Positions 18,293 through 27,347 of a stretch of DNA of 64,000 nt are shown here, piece by piece (within the stretch, counting starts at the first letter, position 1; each line of letters begins with the position of its first letter). Both the position numbers and the translations under genes were made by a program. The DNA comes from Komagataeibacter oboediens (GTDB lineage Bacteria; Pseudomonadota; Alphaproteobacteria; Acetobacterales; Acetobacteraceae). Location: assembly GCF_003207815.1 (NCBI RefSeq), contig NZ_NKTX01000004.1, forward strand, positions 62,001 to 126,000, read 5' to 3'. Below the pieces are notes generated by a model. That model was not told where the DNA came from and did no database searches. It saw only the letters and a program-made list of their open reading frames with translations.

Positions 18293-18634
18293 CTATATCC
18301 GTCCGGGACCGTCATCCGGTCCCGTTGCCTTAGTGTTTATGGCATCGGGCCTGACAAGACGCCAGACATTAAGCACACCTGCCACACCGCCCAAGAGCGA
18401 AAAGACAATAAGAAACCAGGGCTTCGTATGCAGCCAGTGGTCAAGCCCCCAGCCAATCGCAACCCCGACCACAAGCGCCGACACAAGTTCCGTTCCTGAC
18501 CTGATCACCAGGCCCAGATCGGACAGTGTCCCACCGGTGTCACGTTCCACGGCTGCGGGCGGGTTCAGACGCTCACGGGCCGCTTCCAGTCGCCGGTCAA
18601 AGGACTCGTCGGACGGATCGTTATCCTTATCCAC
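18293..18634 (-). CDS. atpI: ATP synthase protein I
   Basis: This small membrane protein of about 113 residues helps assembly of the c-ring and stability of F0F1, and is usually the first gene of the F0 operon. It has a charged N-terminus (DKDNDPSDESFDRRLEAARE) and two hydrophobic helices (LVSALVVGVAIGWGLDHWL and PWFLIVFSLLGGVAGVLNVW), the AtpI/AtpZ-type pattern. Two GTG starts are possible. The one at 18634 has GGGAGG at proper distance, whereas at 18643 the same site would touch the codon. Confidence 0.9.
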   Translation of the reverse strand: MDKDNDPSDESFDRRLEAARERLNPPAAVERDTGGTLSDLGLVIRSGTELVSALVVGVAIGWGLDHWLHTKPWFLIVFSLLGGVAGVLNVWRLVRPDAINTKATGPDDGPGRI

Positions 18635-18662
18635 TTCTCGCACCTCCCAAGGGTGCAGGCGC

Positions 18663-18691
18663 TAGCTAACGATGCTGCAATAACCTGTCAA
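18663..18691 (-). promoter_or_regulatory. Promoter of the F0 ATP synthase operon
   Basis: Read on the minus strand, TTGACA (18691-18686) and TAGCTA (18668-18663) are separated by exactly 17 bp and end about 29 bp before the chosen atpI start. This is one of the best sigma-70 matches in the window and fits a strongly expressed housekeeping operon. Confidence 0.7.
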
Positions 18692-18759
18692 GCAACGGGT
18701 GGCAAACAAACACGCCACCCCTGCATCTTTTTTCCCATATCGGGGAGTACGCCCGCCCT

Positions 18760-19533
18760 TTAATCGCCCGAGGAACCACCGGGAATGACGTCGTACCCGG
18801 CACTGCCGGGGAACGCGCCGGGCGGGGGGGCATCAGCGGGTTCGACATGAATGGCCTGGTTCACGTCGGGTCCGATCTCACGCGCGTTGATTGCGGTCCC
18901 ATGGTCCCCCGTAACGCCGGTGCCGATGGCGTGCAGCGTCGCCCCCGGCTTGAGCCAGGCGACAAGGCGGCTTGCATTCTTTTCCCCCACGTACACGACG
19001 CTATGGTCGCGCATGATCACGCCCTGCACCCCGCCCTGCATGTCATACAGCGGGGCAAGGATGGTGCCGTCCACCGGCACGTCCGGCCCGATGCTGGGGG
19101 AGTCCAACGGCATCGGCGCCGTAGCGGGCGGGCGTACGTCGGCAATACGCCGCCCACGTGGGCCCGTTACGGCATAGGCCCGCACGATGGGATGACCGAT
19201 GCCCTTCAGGCCATTGACGCTGACCTGTTCGCCCGGACGCGCGATGGCGGGAAGCTGCTCACCAAGGTCATGGGAGAAAAAGACCTGCGTGCCATCGGCA
19301 AGCAGCATGCCCGACAGCTGTCCCGCCGGGCTCAGGATATACTGCGTCATCAGGCCGGTGGTGACCGGCAGGGGGCTCATGTCGAACACCGGCGCGACCT
19401 GTGCCGCAGCCGGGGCGGCTGGTGCAGGCTGTGCGCCGCCCTTGCCGGCGGCATGGGCACCGCCCGCCGCCAGACTGCCAGCCACAAGCACGCCCGCAAG
19501 CAGGCGGCAGGAGGAACGTCGATGAATGTCCAT
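18760..19533 (-). CDS. Secreted protein of unknown function with two internal repeats
   Basis: This 257-residue protein has a clear Sec signal peptide ([18 protein letters not shown], cleavage after AHA near residue 28) and an Ala/Pro-rich linker. It then has two related units of about 70 residues. Unit 1 runs from [20 protein letters not shown] to [17 protein letters not shown]. Unit 2 runs from [20 protein letters not shown] to [19 protein letters not shown]. Each reads as hydrophobic beta strands ending in a Gly-rich turn, compatible with a small OB-like barrel. I do not recognise a named family. It would sit in the periplasm or outside the cell, and it lies alone between purH and the atp operon. 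Confidence 0.75.
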   Translation of the reverse strand: MDIHRRSSCRLLAGVLVAGSLAAGGAHAAGKGGAQPAPAAPAAAQVAPVFDMSPLPVTTGLMTQYILSPAGQLSGMLLADGTQVFFSHDLGEQLPAIARPGEQVSVNGLKGIGHPIVRAYAVTGPRGRRIADVRPPATAPMPLDSPSIGPDVPVDGTILAPLYDMQGGVQGVIMRDHSVVYVGEKNASRLVAWLKPGATLHAIGTGVTGDHGTAINAREIGPDVNQAIHVEPADAPPPGAFPGSAGYDVIPGGSSGD

Positions 19534-19631
19534 GCGGGTACCCGTCTTTCGTCTGTCTTAACCCCGGTCGTCCACCGGGCGTGCTATCTCATGCCATCCC
19601 TGACGCGCAGGCAAGGGGGCTGGCTGTGGGA

Positions 19632-21212
19632 TCAGTGCCGGAAATGGCGCATACCTGTGAAAACCATCGCGATGCCGGCCCTGTCGGCAGCGGCGATCAC
19701 CTCGTCATCACGGATCGAGCCTCCGGGCTGGATCACGGCAGTGGCGCCTGCGGCGATGGCGGCCTCAAGACCGTCCGCGAAGGGGAAGAACGCATCCGAC
19801 GCCACGACGCTGCCCTGTGTCAGCGGATGGTCGATGCCTGCTTCCTTTGCCGCGTCGGCGCTTTTGGTTGCGGCGATGCGCGCGGAATCAACGCGGCTCA
19901 TCTGGCCTGCGCCAATCCCCACCGTGCTCTGGTCCTTGGCATAGACGATGGCGTTCGACTTGACGTGCTTGGCCACACGGAAGGCAAAGATCAGGTCCGC
20001 CATTTCCGCCGGAGTCGGCGCACGCTTCGTCACCACCTTCAGGGCATCGGGCGTGATGCGCCCATTATCGCGCGTCTGCGCCAGGAAGCCGCCAGCCACC
20101 GACCGCACTACCACGCCACCGGCTGCCGGGTCCGGCAGTGCGCCGGTCAGCAGCAGGCGCAGGTTCTTCTTGCGCGCAAGGATCTGGCGTGCCTCCTCAG
20201 TAGCGTCGGGGGCCACGATCACTTCGGTGAAAATCGCGGCGATGCGTGATGCCGCTTCGGCTTCCAGCGTGCGATTGAGCGCCACGATCCCGCCAAAGGC
20301 CGAAACCGGGTCACACCGCAGCGCCCTGTCCCATGCTTCCGCCTGTGTCGCCGCCACGGCCACCCCACAAGGGTTGGCGTGCTTGACGATCACCACGGCG
20401 GGCGCGTCGAATTCGGCCACGGCCTCGAACGCCGCATCCGTGTCGTTGATGTTGTTGTAGGACAAGGACTTGCCCTGCACCTGTGTTGCCGTGGCCACGC
20501 CGGGGCGGGTGGACCCGTCGGTATAGAAAGCCGCTTTCTGGTGCGGGTTTTCGCCGTAGCGCAGGCTCTCGCGCTTTTCGCCGGCAACGATCATGCGCGA
20601 CGGCAGCTCCTCGCCTTCCTGTTTTGCAAACCATGCGGCGATGGCGGCGTCATACGCCGCCGTGCGGGCATAGGCGGCACCGGCCAGCACCTTACGCTGT
20701 TCAAGCGTGGTGCCACCGTTTTCCAGCGCGGTGATGATGTCGCCATACTGAGCCGGATCGGTGACGATGGCGACATGGGCATGGTTCTTGGCCGCGGCAC
20801 GGATCAGGGCGGGGCCACCGATGTCGATATTCTCGATACAGTCATCCGCACCGGCACCCGACGCCACCGTGGCCTCGAACGGGTACAGGTTGACGGCCAC
20901 GAGGTCGATCGGGGCAATCCCGTGTTCTTCCATCTGACTGACATGCGCGGGCAGGTCCCGCCGCCCAAGGATGCCACCATGCACCTGCGGCACCAATGTC
21001 TTGACACGACCATCAAGGATTTCCGGAAACCCGGTATGTTCGGACACGTCGCGCACGGCGATCCCGGCCTCACGCAGGGTTCGGGCGGAACCACCCGTCG
21101 AGAGGATTTCCGCGCCATGGGCGACAAGGGCGCGGGCAAGATCAAGCAGGCCCTTCTTGTCGGAAACGGAAATCAGGGCACGCCGAACCGGCACGGTCTT
21201 CGGGGGGGTCAT
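19632..21212 (-). CDS. purH: Bifunctional AICAR transformylase / IMP cyclohydrolase
   Basis: This two-domain enzyme of about 526 residues catalyses the last two steps of purine synthesis. The N-terminal IMP cyclohydrolase domain begins [20 protein letters not shown] and contains [13 protein letters not shown] and [12 protein letters not shown]-like segments. The C-terminal transformylase domain contains the KHANPCGVA motif (catalytic Lys-His) and ends with [15 protein letters not shown]. The ATG at 21212 with AAAGG upstream is preferred over a GTG six codons earlier. No purine riboswitch was recognised in the 206 bp before it. Confidence 0.96.
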   Translation of the reverse strand: MTPPKTVPVRRALISVSDKKGLLDLARALVAHGAEILSTGGSARTLREAGIAVRDVSEHTGFPEILDGRVKTLVPQVHGGILGRRDLPAHVSQMEEHGIAPIDLVAVNLYPFEATVASGAGADDCIENIDIGGPALIRAAAKNHAHVAIVTDPAQYGDIITALENGGTTLEQRKVLAGAAYARTAAYDAAIAAWFAKQEGEELPSRMIVAGEKRESLRYGENPHQKAAFYTDGSTRPGVATATQVQGKSLSYNNINDTDAAFEAVAEFDAPAVVIVKHANPCGVAVAATQAEAWDRALRCDPVSAFGGIVALNRTLEAEAASRIAAIFTEVIVAPDATEEARQILARKKNLRLLLTGALPDPAAGGVVVRSVAGGFLAQTRDNGRITPDALKVVTKRAPTPAEMADLIFAFRVAKHVKSNAIVYAKDQSTVGIGAGQMSRVDSARIAATKSADAAKEAGIDHPLTQGSVVASDAFFPFADGLEAAIAAGATAVIQPGGSIRDDEVIAAADRAGIAMVFTGMRHFRH

Positions 21213-21436
21213 CAGCGGGTGACCTTTCACGCAAGCTGGAAATGAGCCAATGCGGGAGGCTTAGTCCAACCGCGGGAGGCTGGGCAATAAGCGAAATGGC
21301 ATAATGGCCCCGTGCCGGTCGGAAACCGGCCCCGGCAGCACGACCGCTGTCTGTCAGCAGCGGCACGCACGCCAGACCAACCCGCACCAACCGGACAGGC
21401 ACTGCCCGCCCACAGGCCAGGCGGATAGCCTGTGCC

Positions 21437-23278
21437 CTATCCATCATCCGGGTGCTGCAGGGTGTGGGCATACTGCGCCAGCATGGCGCGGACTTCCTGC
21501 CCGTCCGTTGCTTCCAGTGCACGACAGGCCATGCGGCGGCAGTCATCCATGGCAGCGGCCCGGATGGCCCGCTTCACCCGTGGTACCGCAGACGCATGCA
21601 TGGAAAAGGACCGCACCCCCAGCCCCACCAGCAGCGGCACCGCCTGCGGATCGGACGCCAGTTCCCCACAGACGGAAACCGGCCTGCGCTGCCGCAGCCC
21701 CGCATCCGCCGTCATGCGCATAAGCCGCAGCACGGCCGGGTGCAGCGGGTCATACAATGCCGCCACATCCGTCGCGGCACGATCGGCGGCGAGAGTGTAC
21801 ATGGTCAGGTCATTCGTGCCGATGGCCAGGAATTCGGCTTCCTGCGCCAGCACATCCGTCATCAGGGCCGCAGCGGGTGTTTCAATCATGATGCCAAGCG
21901 GCGGCAGGGGATCCGGTATCTTCACCCCCCTGCGCCGCAGCCTGCGCCCGACGCGGGCATAGATCTCACGCGCGGCCTGCAGTTCCTCCAGCAGGGAAAC
22001 CATGGGCAGCAGCACCCGTACCGGCCCCGCATGGGCCGCGCGCAGGATCGCGGCAAACTGCGTTTCCAGCAGCGCGCGGTGCTGGAGCAGCAGCCGGATG
22101 CCACGCACCGCCAGCGCCGGATTGGCGTCACCTCCATTGCCAATTCCCACGCGTGACAGGGCATCGCTGTTTTTTTCGCTGCCCCAGTCCACCACGCGGA
22201 TCGTGACCGGGTCCCCCGCCATGGCCTCGATCAGGGGCAGATAGATGGCTTCCTGCAGCTCTTCATCAGGCAGCGTATCCGTGTTCATGAACAGGAATTC
22301 GCTGCGCAGCAGCCCGATGCCCGCCGCCCCCGACTGCGCGACCATGGGCAGTTCGGCCGGGATTTCCAGATTGGCCTGAAGCGTCAGCACCTCCCCGCTG
22401 GACAGTCGCGCGGGCAGGCGACGCAGGCGGCCAAGCATCTGGCGTTCACGGGCGTAGGACGCAACCTCGACCCGGGCCGCCGCCGCCGTGCGGCTGGACG
22501 GACGCACGATGACCCGTCCCGTCGCCCCGTCCACCACCAGCCGCGTGCGCCGTCCCACCTGCGCCAGCAGACCATGGGCCGCCAGCACGGCGGGAATGCC
22601 CAACGCGCGCAGCAGGATGGCGGTATGCCCGGTGCTGCCGCCTTCTTCCGTCACGACGGCGGCAATGCGGGAGGGATCGATCAGGGCGGCATCAGCGGGA
22701 CGCAACTGCTCCGCGACCAGGATGGCCCCATCGGGCAGGGTGGAAAAGGACCGGTAGGGCGTGCCACTGAGGTTACGGACCAGCCTGCGCCCGATTTCAC
22801 GGAATTCGCCCGCCCGCCTGCGTGCGGCCACGGCATCTTCCCCCTGCGGTGCAGGACGGCCGGGCGGGGCTAGCATGAGGGCCGCCAGCGTCTCGGTTTC
22901 CTGCATGACGGCGGCTTCGGCCAGCATGCCCTGTTCCAGCCGCGCCTCGATCCCGCGCCGCAGGCGCGACGGCCCGAGCATGCGGCGGTAGACTTCCAGC
23001 AGGGAACCGATTTCCACCTGTCCGTCTTCCGGCAGCAGCGCCAGACGGTCATGCAGCCGGCCAAGCTGGGCCACGGAACGGCTTATGGCGTCATGCAGGC
23101 GGGTACGTTCGTGCGCGGGATCACAATCCCGGCGCGCCATGTCCACTGGCGGGGGGGCGGGTTCATGCGCGACGGCGGCATACCCGATCGCAACCCCGGA
23201 TGAAACGGGCTGGCCTTCCAGCCGGACTTCTCCCGCGCGGGGACGCTGCTTCGGACGGCGTTCAGTCGTCTTCATCAA
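21437..23278 (-). CDS. ptsI: PTS enzyme I (phosphoenolpyruvate-protein phosphotransferase)
   Basis: This 613-residue enzyme I takes phosphate from PEP and passes it to HPr. The swivel domain carries the active-site His in GGSTGHTAILLRALGIPAV. The PEP-binding barrel has GIGLLRSEFLFM, IGTNDLTMYTLAADR and the catalytic Cys region VCGELASDPQAV. There is no N-terminal GAF domain, so it is an ordinary EI rather than a PtsP-type EI-Ntr. Its start lies 17 bp inside the end of the HPr gene. No sugar-specific permease (EIIB/EIIC) is encoded nearby, so the chain is likely regulatory. Confidence 0.94.
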   Translation of the reverse strand: MMKTTERRPKQRPRAGEVRLEGQPVSSGVAIGYAAVAHEPAPPPVDMARRDCDPAHERTRLHDAISRSVAQLGRLHDRLALLPEDGQVEIGSLLEVYRRMLGPSRLRRGIEARLEQGMLAEAAVMQETETLAALMLAPPGRPAPQGEDAVAARRRAGEFREIGRRLVRNLSGTPYRSFSTLPDGAILVAEQLRPADAALIDPSRIAAVVTEEGGSTGHTAILLRALGIPAVLAAHGLLAQVGRRTRLVVDGATGRVIVRPSSRTAAAARVEVASYARERQMLGRLRRLPARLSSGEVLTLQANLEIPAELPMVAQSGAAGIGLLRSEFLFMNTDTLPDEELQEAIYLPLIEAMAGDPVTIRVVDWGSEKNSDALSRVGIGNGGDANPALAVRGIRLLLQHRALLETQFAAILRAAHAGPVRVLLPMVSLLEELQAAREIYARVGRRLRRRGVKIPDPLPPLGIMIETPAAALMTDVLAQEAEFLAIGTNDLTMYTLAADRAATDVAALYDPLHPAVLRLMRMTADAGLRQRRPVSVCGELASDPQAVPLLVGLGVRSFSMHASAVPRVKRAIRAAAMDDCRRMACRALEATDGQEVRAMLAQYAHTLQHPDDG

Positions 23279-23558
23279 ACCCGGCCCCGACCAGCCGCGT
23301 CAGGGCTCTGAGCGCCTGCGGCCCCTGCGGACCGGAGGTCGTGATGGTGACGGTCTCCCCCCTGCCCGCACCCAGCATCATAAGTCCCATGATGGAATGG
23401 CCCGAAACCGTCATGCCCGCATGGGTGACATCAACGCCCGCGTCGAATTTTTCCGCTACCGTCACGAATTTCGCGGCCGCGCGCGCATGCAGCCCGCGCT
23501 GGTTCACGATTTCCACATCCGCCTGGTGCGATGCGGGCTGCGCTGCCGCTTCAGCCAC
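23262..23558 (-). CDS. ptsH: HPr phosphocarrier protein
   Basis: This 98-residue phosphocarrier has the active-site His in NQRGLHARAAAKFV and the regulatory Ser in SGHSIMGLMMLGAGRG, the target of HPr kinase. The best start is the GTG at 23558 (MAEAAAQPAS...), which overlaps the EIIA stop and has AGG six bases before it. A longer reading to 23807 only adds an out-of-frame shadow of the EIIA gene. It overlaps ptsI at its 3' end. The presence of both His and Ser sites together with hprK upstream suggests dual control. Confidence 0.92.
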   Translation of the reverse strand: MAEAAAQPASHQADVEIVNQRGLHARAAAKFVTVAEKFDAGVDVTHAGMTVSGHSIMGLMMLGAGRGETVTITTSGPQGPQALRALTRLVGAGFDEDD

Positions 23559-24009
23559 CGTGGCCTGCCACGCTGTCCGTCTCGCCCACGCATTCCCCGA
23601 CACCGGACAGACAGGCCGCCGGCAGGTGGGATGCCACGGATATGTACCGCCTGCCTGCCGCTTCCGCGCCATTGAGGCAGTCCTGCATATCCGCATGACC
23701 CCGCATCTGCGCCAGCTTGACCAGCATGGGCATGTTGACCCCCGCCAGCACTTCCACCCGGTCGGTTTCCAGAACGGACACCGCGACATTCGATGGCGTG
23801 CTGCCAAACATGTCGGTCAGCAGAATGACGCCCTGACCACTATCGACCGAGTCGATGGCCTGCTGCAGGGCCGTCCGGCATGTACCAGGCAGGGAGGTGG
23901 AGGTAACATTGAACACCGTCGCCTGCGCCTGCGGACCGACGACGTGTTCGAGTTCCCCCTTCAGGGTCTCGCCAAGGACACCATGCATCACGAACACAAG
24001 ACCGATCAT
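23551..24009 (-). CDS. PTS EIIA component, mannose family
   Basis: This 152-residue EIIA domain of the mannose type has the phosphorylatable His at residue 8 (MIGLVFVMHGVLGE) and the typical VILLTDMFGSTPSNVAV segment near residue 80. The ATG at 24009 overlaps the rapZ stop by ATGA and is clearly right; upstream in-frame codons are the shadow of rapZ. In alphaproteobacteria this protein ends a phosphorelay from EI and HPr without sugar transport. It is thought to affect regulators such as ChvG/ChvI or central metabolism. Confidence 0.92.
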   Translation of the reverse strand: MIGLVFVMHGVLGETLKGELEHVVGPQAQATVFNVTSTSLPGTCRTALQQAIDSVDSGQGVILLTDMFGSTPSNVAVSVLETDRVEVLAGVNMPMLVKLAQMRGHADMQDCLNGAEAAGRRYISVASHLPAACLSGVGECVGETDSVAGHGG

Positions 24010-24989
24010 TGCGGGTCTTTCTGCTCCGTTGTTTCCGGCAGCCCGCGGGGCCGGTTGGCCCACCGCCAGCTGCTGCGGCCCTGACGGGCCAGTTCACGAT
24101 GCATGATCACCACCGGCCATGCATCATGTGGATGGGTATGCCCGACACGTTGTGCAAGCCTGAGGGCAAGCGCCTCCACCAGCGTGACGGAGCGGTGCCG
24201 CCCCCCCGAACAGCCAATGGCGATGGTGGCGTATTTCTTGCCTTCCTGCACGAAGCGCGGCAGCACCAGTTCCAGCAGCCCCGCGATCCGGTCCAGGAAT
24301 TCCTGATAATCCGGGTCACGGGCCACATAATCAGCCACGTCCTGGTCCAGCCCGGTCATGGAGGACAGGGCTGGGTCATAATAGGGATTGGTCAGGAAAC
24401 GGGCGTCGAACACCATGTCAGCTTCCCGCGGCAGGCCTGCAGGAAAGGCGAAGGACATGAGGGCCACCGTCAGGCCATCAAGTCCCCCCGCCGTCCATTC
24501 CCCGAACCGGGCCTCGACCAGCTGCCGCAGTTCCGGCGGGGGCAGGTCGGAGGTGTCGATCACCACATCCGCCGCTTCACGCAGGGGGGATGTCAGGCGG
24601 ATTTCAGCTTCGATCCCTTCCTTCACTGTGCCATGAACGGCCTGAGGGTGACGCCTTCGGGTGGCCGTGTAGCGGCGCAGCAGGACGCTTTCCTCGGCTG
24701 TTGCATAAATCAGTTCCGCATTCAGCGCCGGGTTGACCCGCAGCCGTGCCAGCGCCTCCAGCACGGCAGACGCATCAAACCCGCGCGTGCGGGAATCCAC
24801 ACCCACCGCCACCGGACGTTCGGCACGCGCCACGATTTCGTCCAGCATGCCCAGTGGCGGATTGTCGATCACCTCGTGCCCCAGATCCTCCAGAATACGC
24901 AGGATCGAGGACTTGCCTGCCCCGGACAGCCCGGTGACAAGCAAGATACGACGGGGAAGGGGTGTGTCTTCATGCATGGTGTCAGTCAC
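24006..24989 (-). CDS. rapZ: RNase adapter / nucleotide-binding protein RapZ
   Basis: This 327-residue protein of the RapZ (YvcJ) family has an N-terminal P-loop LVTGLSGAGKSSILRILEDL and, in the C-terminal domain, the conserved IAIGCSGGRHRSVTLVE motif. In E. coli RapZ presents the sRNA GlmZ to RNase E to set glucosamine-6-phosphate synthase levels. In alphaproteobacteria its targets are less known. The start is a GTG at 24989 with AGGG upstream; ATG 24977 is an alternative. It lies in the PTS-Ntr operon between hprK and EIIA, the usual place. Confidence 0.94.
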   Translation of the reverse strand: MTDTMHEDTPLPRRILLVTGLSGAGKSSILRILEDLGHEVIDNPPLGMLDEIVARAERPVAVGVDSRTRGFDASAVLEALARLRVNPALNAELIYATAEESVLLRRYTATRRRHPQAVHGTVKEGIEAEIRLTSPLREAADVVIDTSDLPPPELRQLVEARFGEWTAGGLDGLTVALMSFAFPAGLPREADMVFDARFLTNPYYDPALSSMTGLDQDVADYVARDPDYQEFLDRIAGLLELVLPRFVQEGKKYATIAIGCSGGRHRSVTLVEALALRLAQRVGHTHPHDAWPVVIMHRELARQGRSSWRWANRPRGLPETTEQKDPQ

Positions 24990-25111
24990 GCAAAACCCTG
25001 ACTTCTGTCAGCCACATGCCCAATGACAAATCGCGGTCTCATGGCGGGATCGGAACCTTTTCGTGAATCCATTGTTCCCCGAACGGGCTGCAATGGAAAG
25101 TGGCGACGATA

Positions 25112-25555
25112 TCACATCTGTCTTTCATCCAGCAGTTGCCTGTCACCGGCAACGCAATCCAGGACCAGCCCGATCCGGGCTACGGCGGAGGGCTGTGCCG
25201 GATCAAGGAAAAACACCGGTTGCCCCACTACCTTATCACGCTTGGGCGCCGGGGGGAGTCGCGGCGGGTAATCCGTGGGAGAAACCAGCCTTGCAACAGC
25301 CACAACGCGCACGCGCGCGCGATAGGGCATGCGCACGATCCCGATGCCGCGCACTTCCAGAAGGCCCGCAAGTGCCGGGGGCGCACTGGCCCAGCCTGCA
25401 TGCATGCAGACCCGGTCATCGGCCACAAGGTCATACCCCGCGTCGATCAGACGCAGCAGCAGGTCGGATTTCCCGGCACCCGACGGCCCGCAGAGCATGA
25501 TGCCCTGCTTCCCCCGCGCGGCGCAGGACGCATGGATCTGGACCGGGTCATTCAT
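25112..25555 (-). CDS. hprK: HPr kinase/phosphorylase, short alphaproteobacterial type
   Basis: This 147-residue protein is only the C-terminal catalytic domain of HPr kinase. The Walker A motif MLCGPSGAGKSDLLLRLID is followed by DLVADDRV, carrying the acidic catalytic residues, and by the LLEVRGIGIVRMPY segment, the HprK signature. The lack of the N-terminal domain found in Firmicutes is normal for alphaproteobacteria. It would phosphorylate the HPr Ser encoded 1.5 kb downstream. There is no good ribosome site before the ATG. Confidence 0.92.
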   Translation of the reverse strand: MNDPVQIHASCAARGKQGIMLCGPSGAGKSDLLLRLIDAGYDLVADDRVCMHAGWASAPPALAGLLEVRGIGIVRMPYRARVRVVAVARLVSPTDYPPRLPPAPKRDKVVGQPVFFLDPAQPSAVARIGLVLDCVAGDRQLLDERQM

Positions 25556-25654
25556 GGATGAAGGAGGTATCCGAAAAACGTCATTTCGGGGATGGAAAAT
25601 TTTTTATGGACAAAACATGACCATTTTGTGATTCTGACTTCAATGGAAGAAATC

Positions 25655-26002
25655 ATGCCGTTCCGCCCTTCACCGGAAATACACATCCGGCACCTGACCG
25701 GCTTCGATGCCACAACCGGGCAGTTCCCTGCTGGCCTGTTTCCCCAGATCCGGCAGGCGCTGGCAACGGGCATGGCCCAACTGGACCAGCAGGGCATGGG
25801 GGCGGACAATGTCACCCGCATCACCTTTACGCTGCGTGAAACCGACGGGTTCAGCACCTGCTTTCCCCTTCTGAACGATCTGTTCGGCCGCACCTGTCCC
25901 GCAACGACACTGCGGCTGGTCAAGCAGTTCGAGCGGACCGGGCAACTGGCGGAAATCGAACTGGTCGCTTTGCCCACACAGGCTGACGACACACTATCCT
26001 GA
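25655..26002 (+). CDS. RidA/YjgF-family protein
   Basis: This protein has about 115 residues and the YjgF/RidA fold pattern: TTGQFPAGLFPQIRQALATGMAQLDQQG (helix), then NVTRITFTLRETDGFSTCFPLLNDLFG and a closing beta strand region LAEIELVAL. RidA enzymes hydrolyse reactive enamine or imine intermediates. The canonical Pro-Ala-Arg-x-x-Val segment is present only as CPATTLRLVKQF, so activity is uncertain and it may be a non-canonical Rid subgroup. The start at 25655 (MPFRPSPE) has GGAAGA just upstream; earlier Met codons at 25592 and 25643 lack one. Confidence 0.7.
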   Translation: MPFRPSPEIHIRHLTGFDATTGQFPAGLFPQIRQALATGMAQLDQQGMGADNVTRITFTLRETDGFSTCFPLLNDLFGRTCPATTLRLVKQFERTGQLAEIELVALPTQADDTLS

Positions 26003-26214
26003 TACAGCCGCCAGCAATAAACACCTGGTCAGAAGACAAAAGTTTCCGTCTTGCGCCTTTTCCGGACAGATTCAGTAAAATCTTGTCAGACACATCCTGA
26101 ATAAGCGCCGGAGGTTCACTGCGCAGACTGTCTGAAAGAAAGGCGGCAAACGCAGATCAGTTCCGTGTGGAGACTGTCTGTCGGACAGACATTTATTTCT
26201 GGAAAGAAGGAAAG

Positions 26215-26290
26215 TGGTGGAGCTGAGGGGAATCGAACCCCTGACCTCCTCATTGCGAACGAGGCGCTCTCCCATCTGAGCTACAGCCCC
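26215..26290 (-). tRNA. tRNA-Ala (anticodon CGC)
   Basis: This 76-nt cloverleaf is read on the minus strand. The acceptor is GGGGCTG/CAGCTCC with one G-T pair, the D-arm is TAGCTCAGATGGGAGAGC, the anticodon arm CCTCG-TTCGCAA-TGAGG has anticodon CGC, the T-arm has GGTTCGATTCC, the discriminator is A and CCA is encoded. It decodes GCG. Confidence 0.97.
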
Positions 26291-26434
26291 ACATTCCTCG
26301 CGCGATAGATACCGTGCACAGGCAGTAAGTCAAGACCCATTTTTGGGCGCACAATCGCTTTTCTCTCCTGCCCGCCGCCGTCATAGTAGTTGTATGCGGG
26401 CGTGCCGGACACTAAATTCTGTTTCCCATCATCC

Positions 26435-26755
26435 ATGAAGGTTGGCCCGTTGATCACCATTATCTTTAACCTGCTGGCTGAACTCATACAGCTTTATTAC
26501 TATGTGGTGATGCTGGCCTGTCTGTTCAGCTTCCTGCTGGGATTCGGCATTCTGGACCCGCGGAACCAGATTGTCTGGAACATCTCCAACTTCCTGTTCC
26601 GCATGACCGAGCCGGTGCTGCGCCCCATCCGCAACATCCTGCCGAACATTGGCAATATCGATCTCAGCCCGCTCGTACTGCTGCTCCTGCTGCAGTACGT
26701 GGTGATGCCCGTCATGGGCAAGATCTACGGCATGCTTATGGTCGGCATTGCATAA
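26435..26755 (+). CDS. YggT-family membrane protein
   Basis: This small membrane protein of about 106 residues has two hydrophobic blocks (IFNLLAELIQLYYYVVMLACLF and LSPLVLLLLLQYVVMPVMG). They are separated by the conserved loop FRMTEPVLRPIRNILPNIGNIDLSP, which is diagnostic for YggT. The family is linked to cell shape, division or turgor control in several bacteria, but its molecular role is not settled. The start at 26435 gives the usual length although no strong ribosome site is visible. Confidence 0.9.
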   Translation: MKVGPLITIIFNLLAELIQLYYYVVMLACLFSFLLGFGILDPRNQIVWNISNFLFRMTEPVLRPIRNILPNIGNIDLSPLVLLLLLQYVVMPVMGKIYGMLMVGIA

Positions 26756-26853
26756 AAGCCGTGGCGGCGGGCTATCCCCCCCACGGCGAAGGCGGATATA
26801 ATGTATTGTGGCCTTGGCTTTCCTTCGGGCCGGATTTCAGGAGTTATCATTAA

Positions 26854-27303
26854 ATGAAAAAAACGAACCGTTTCCTGGCGCTCGTCGCGGCTCTGCCGCT
26901 TGCAGCCGCCCTGTCCGGCGCACCTGCACATGCACAGGGCTTTGGCGGCCTGACCGGTGGCTCGTCGGGTGAACTTGGCAAGGCTGCCGGCCTGCTGTCG
27001 GGCAGCGGCCTGAACGTGCCGTCCGTCTCGTCGCTCGCTCCCTCCAACGTCACGGGCCTGCTGAGCTACTGCGTGCAGAACAACTACCTGCAGGGCAACA
27101 GCCCCACCACGCTGCTGTCCTCGCTGAAGCAGAAGGCTGGCCTTGATACCTCCAGCACCCAGTACACCAACGGCCAGAACGGTATCCTGGATACCGGAAA
27201 CGGCAACACGTTCTCGCTGTCGTCGCTGACCGGGAACCTCAAGCAGAAGGTATCGACCAAGGTGTGTAACGCCGTGCTGAAGCAGGGCAAGTCCCTGCTC
27301 TGA
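26854..27303 (+). CDS. DUF2501-family secreted protein
   Basis: This 149-residue exported protein has a typical signal peptide (MKKTNRFLALVAALPLAAAL, cleavage after AHA near residue 27). A Gly/Ser-rich linker is followed by a domain with two Cys (SYCVQNNYLQG and KVCNAVLKQGKSLL), which could form a disulfide in the periplasm. This pattern matches DUF2501 (YjjA-like), a family with no established function. Leu/Ser-rich low-complexity composition is normal for the family. It converges with hemJ. Confidence 0.82.
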   Translation: MKKTNRFLALVAALPLAAALSGAPAHAQGFGGLTGGSSGELGKAAGLLSGSGLNVPSVSSLAPSNVTGLLSYCVQNNYLQGNSPTTLLSSLKQKAGLDTSSTQYTNGQNGILDTGNGNTFSLSSLTGNLKQKVSTKVCNAVLKQGKSLL

Positions 27304-27313
27304 TCCGGTGAAT

Positions 27314-27347
27314 GGTTGTCCGCCTGCCTCAGAACGGGCGGACAACC
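27314..27347. terminator. Inverted repeat between DUF2501 and hemJ
   Basis: GGTTGTCCGCC (27314-27324) and GGCGGACAACC (27337-27347) form a perfect 11-bp stem with a 12-nt loop. It lies at the junction of the convergent genes and covers the hemJ stop codon. There is no T-run, so it may be a processing or pausing structure rather than a classical terminator. Confidence 0.5.

Noticed and set aside
21231-21436. ZTP or purine riboswitch before purH
   Set aside because: Hairpins are present but the conserved ZTP core sequences could not be found, and they may simply be the ptsI 3' structure.
23559-23807. N-terminal extension of HPr
   Set aside because: The sequence is the EIIA gene in another frame; a 98-residue HPr from GTG 23558 is of normal size.
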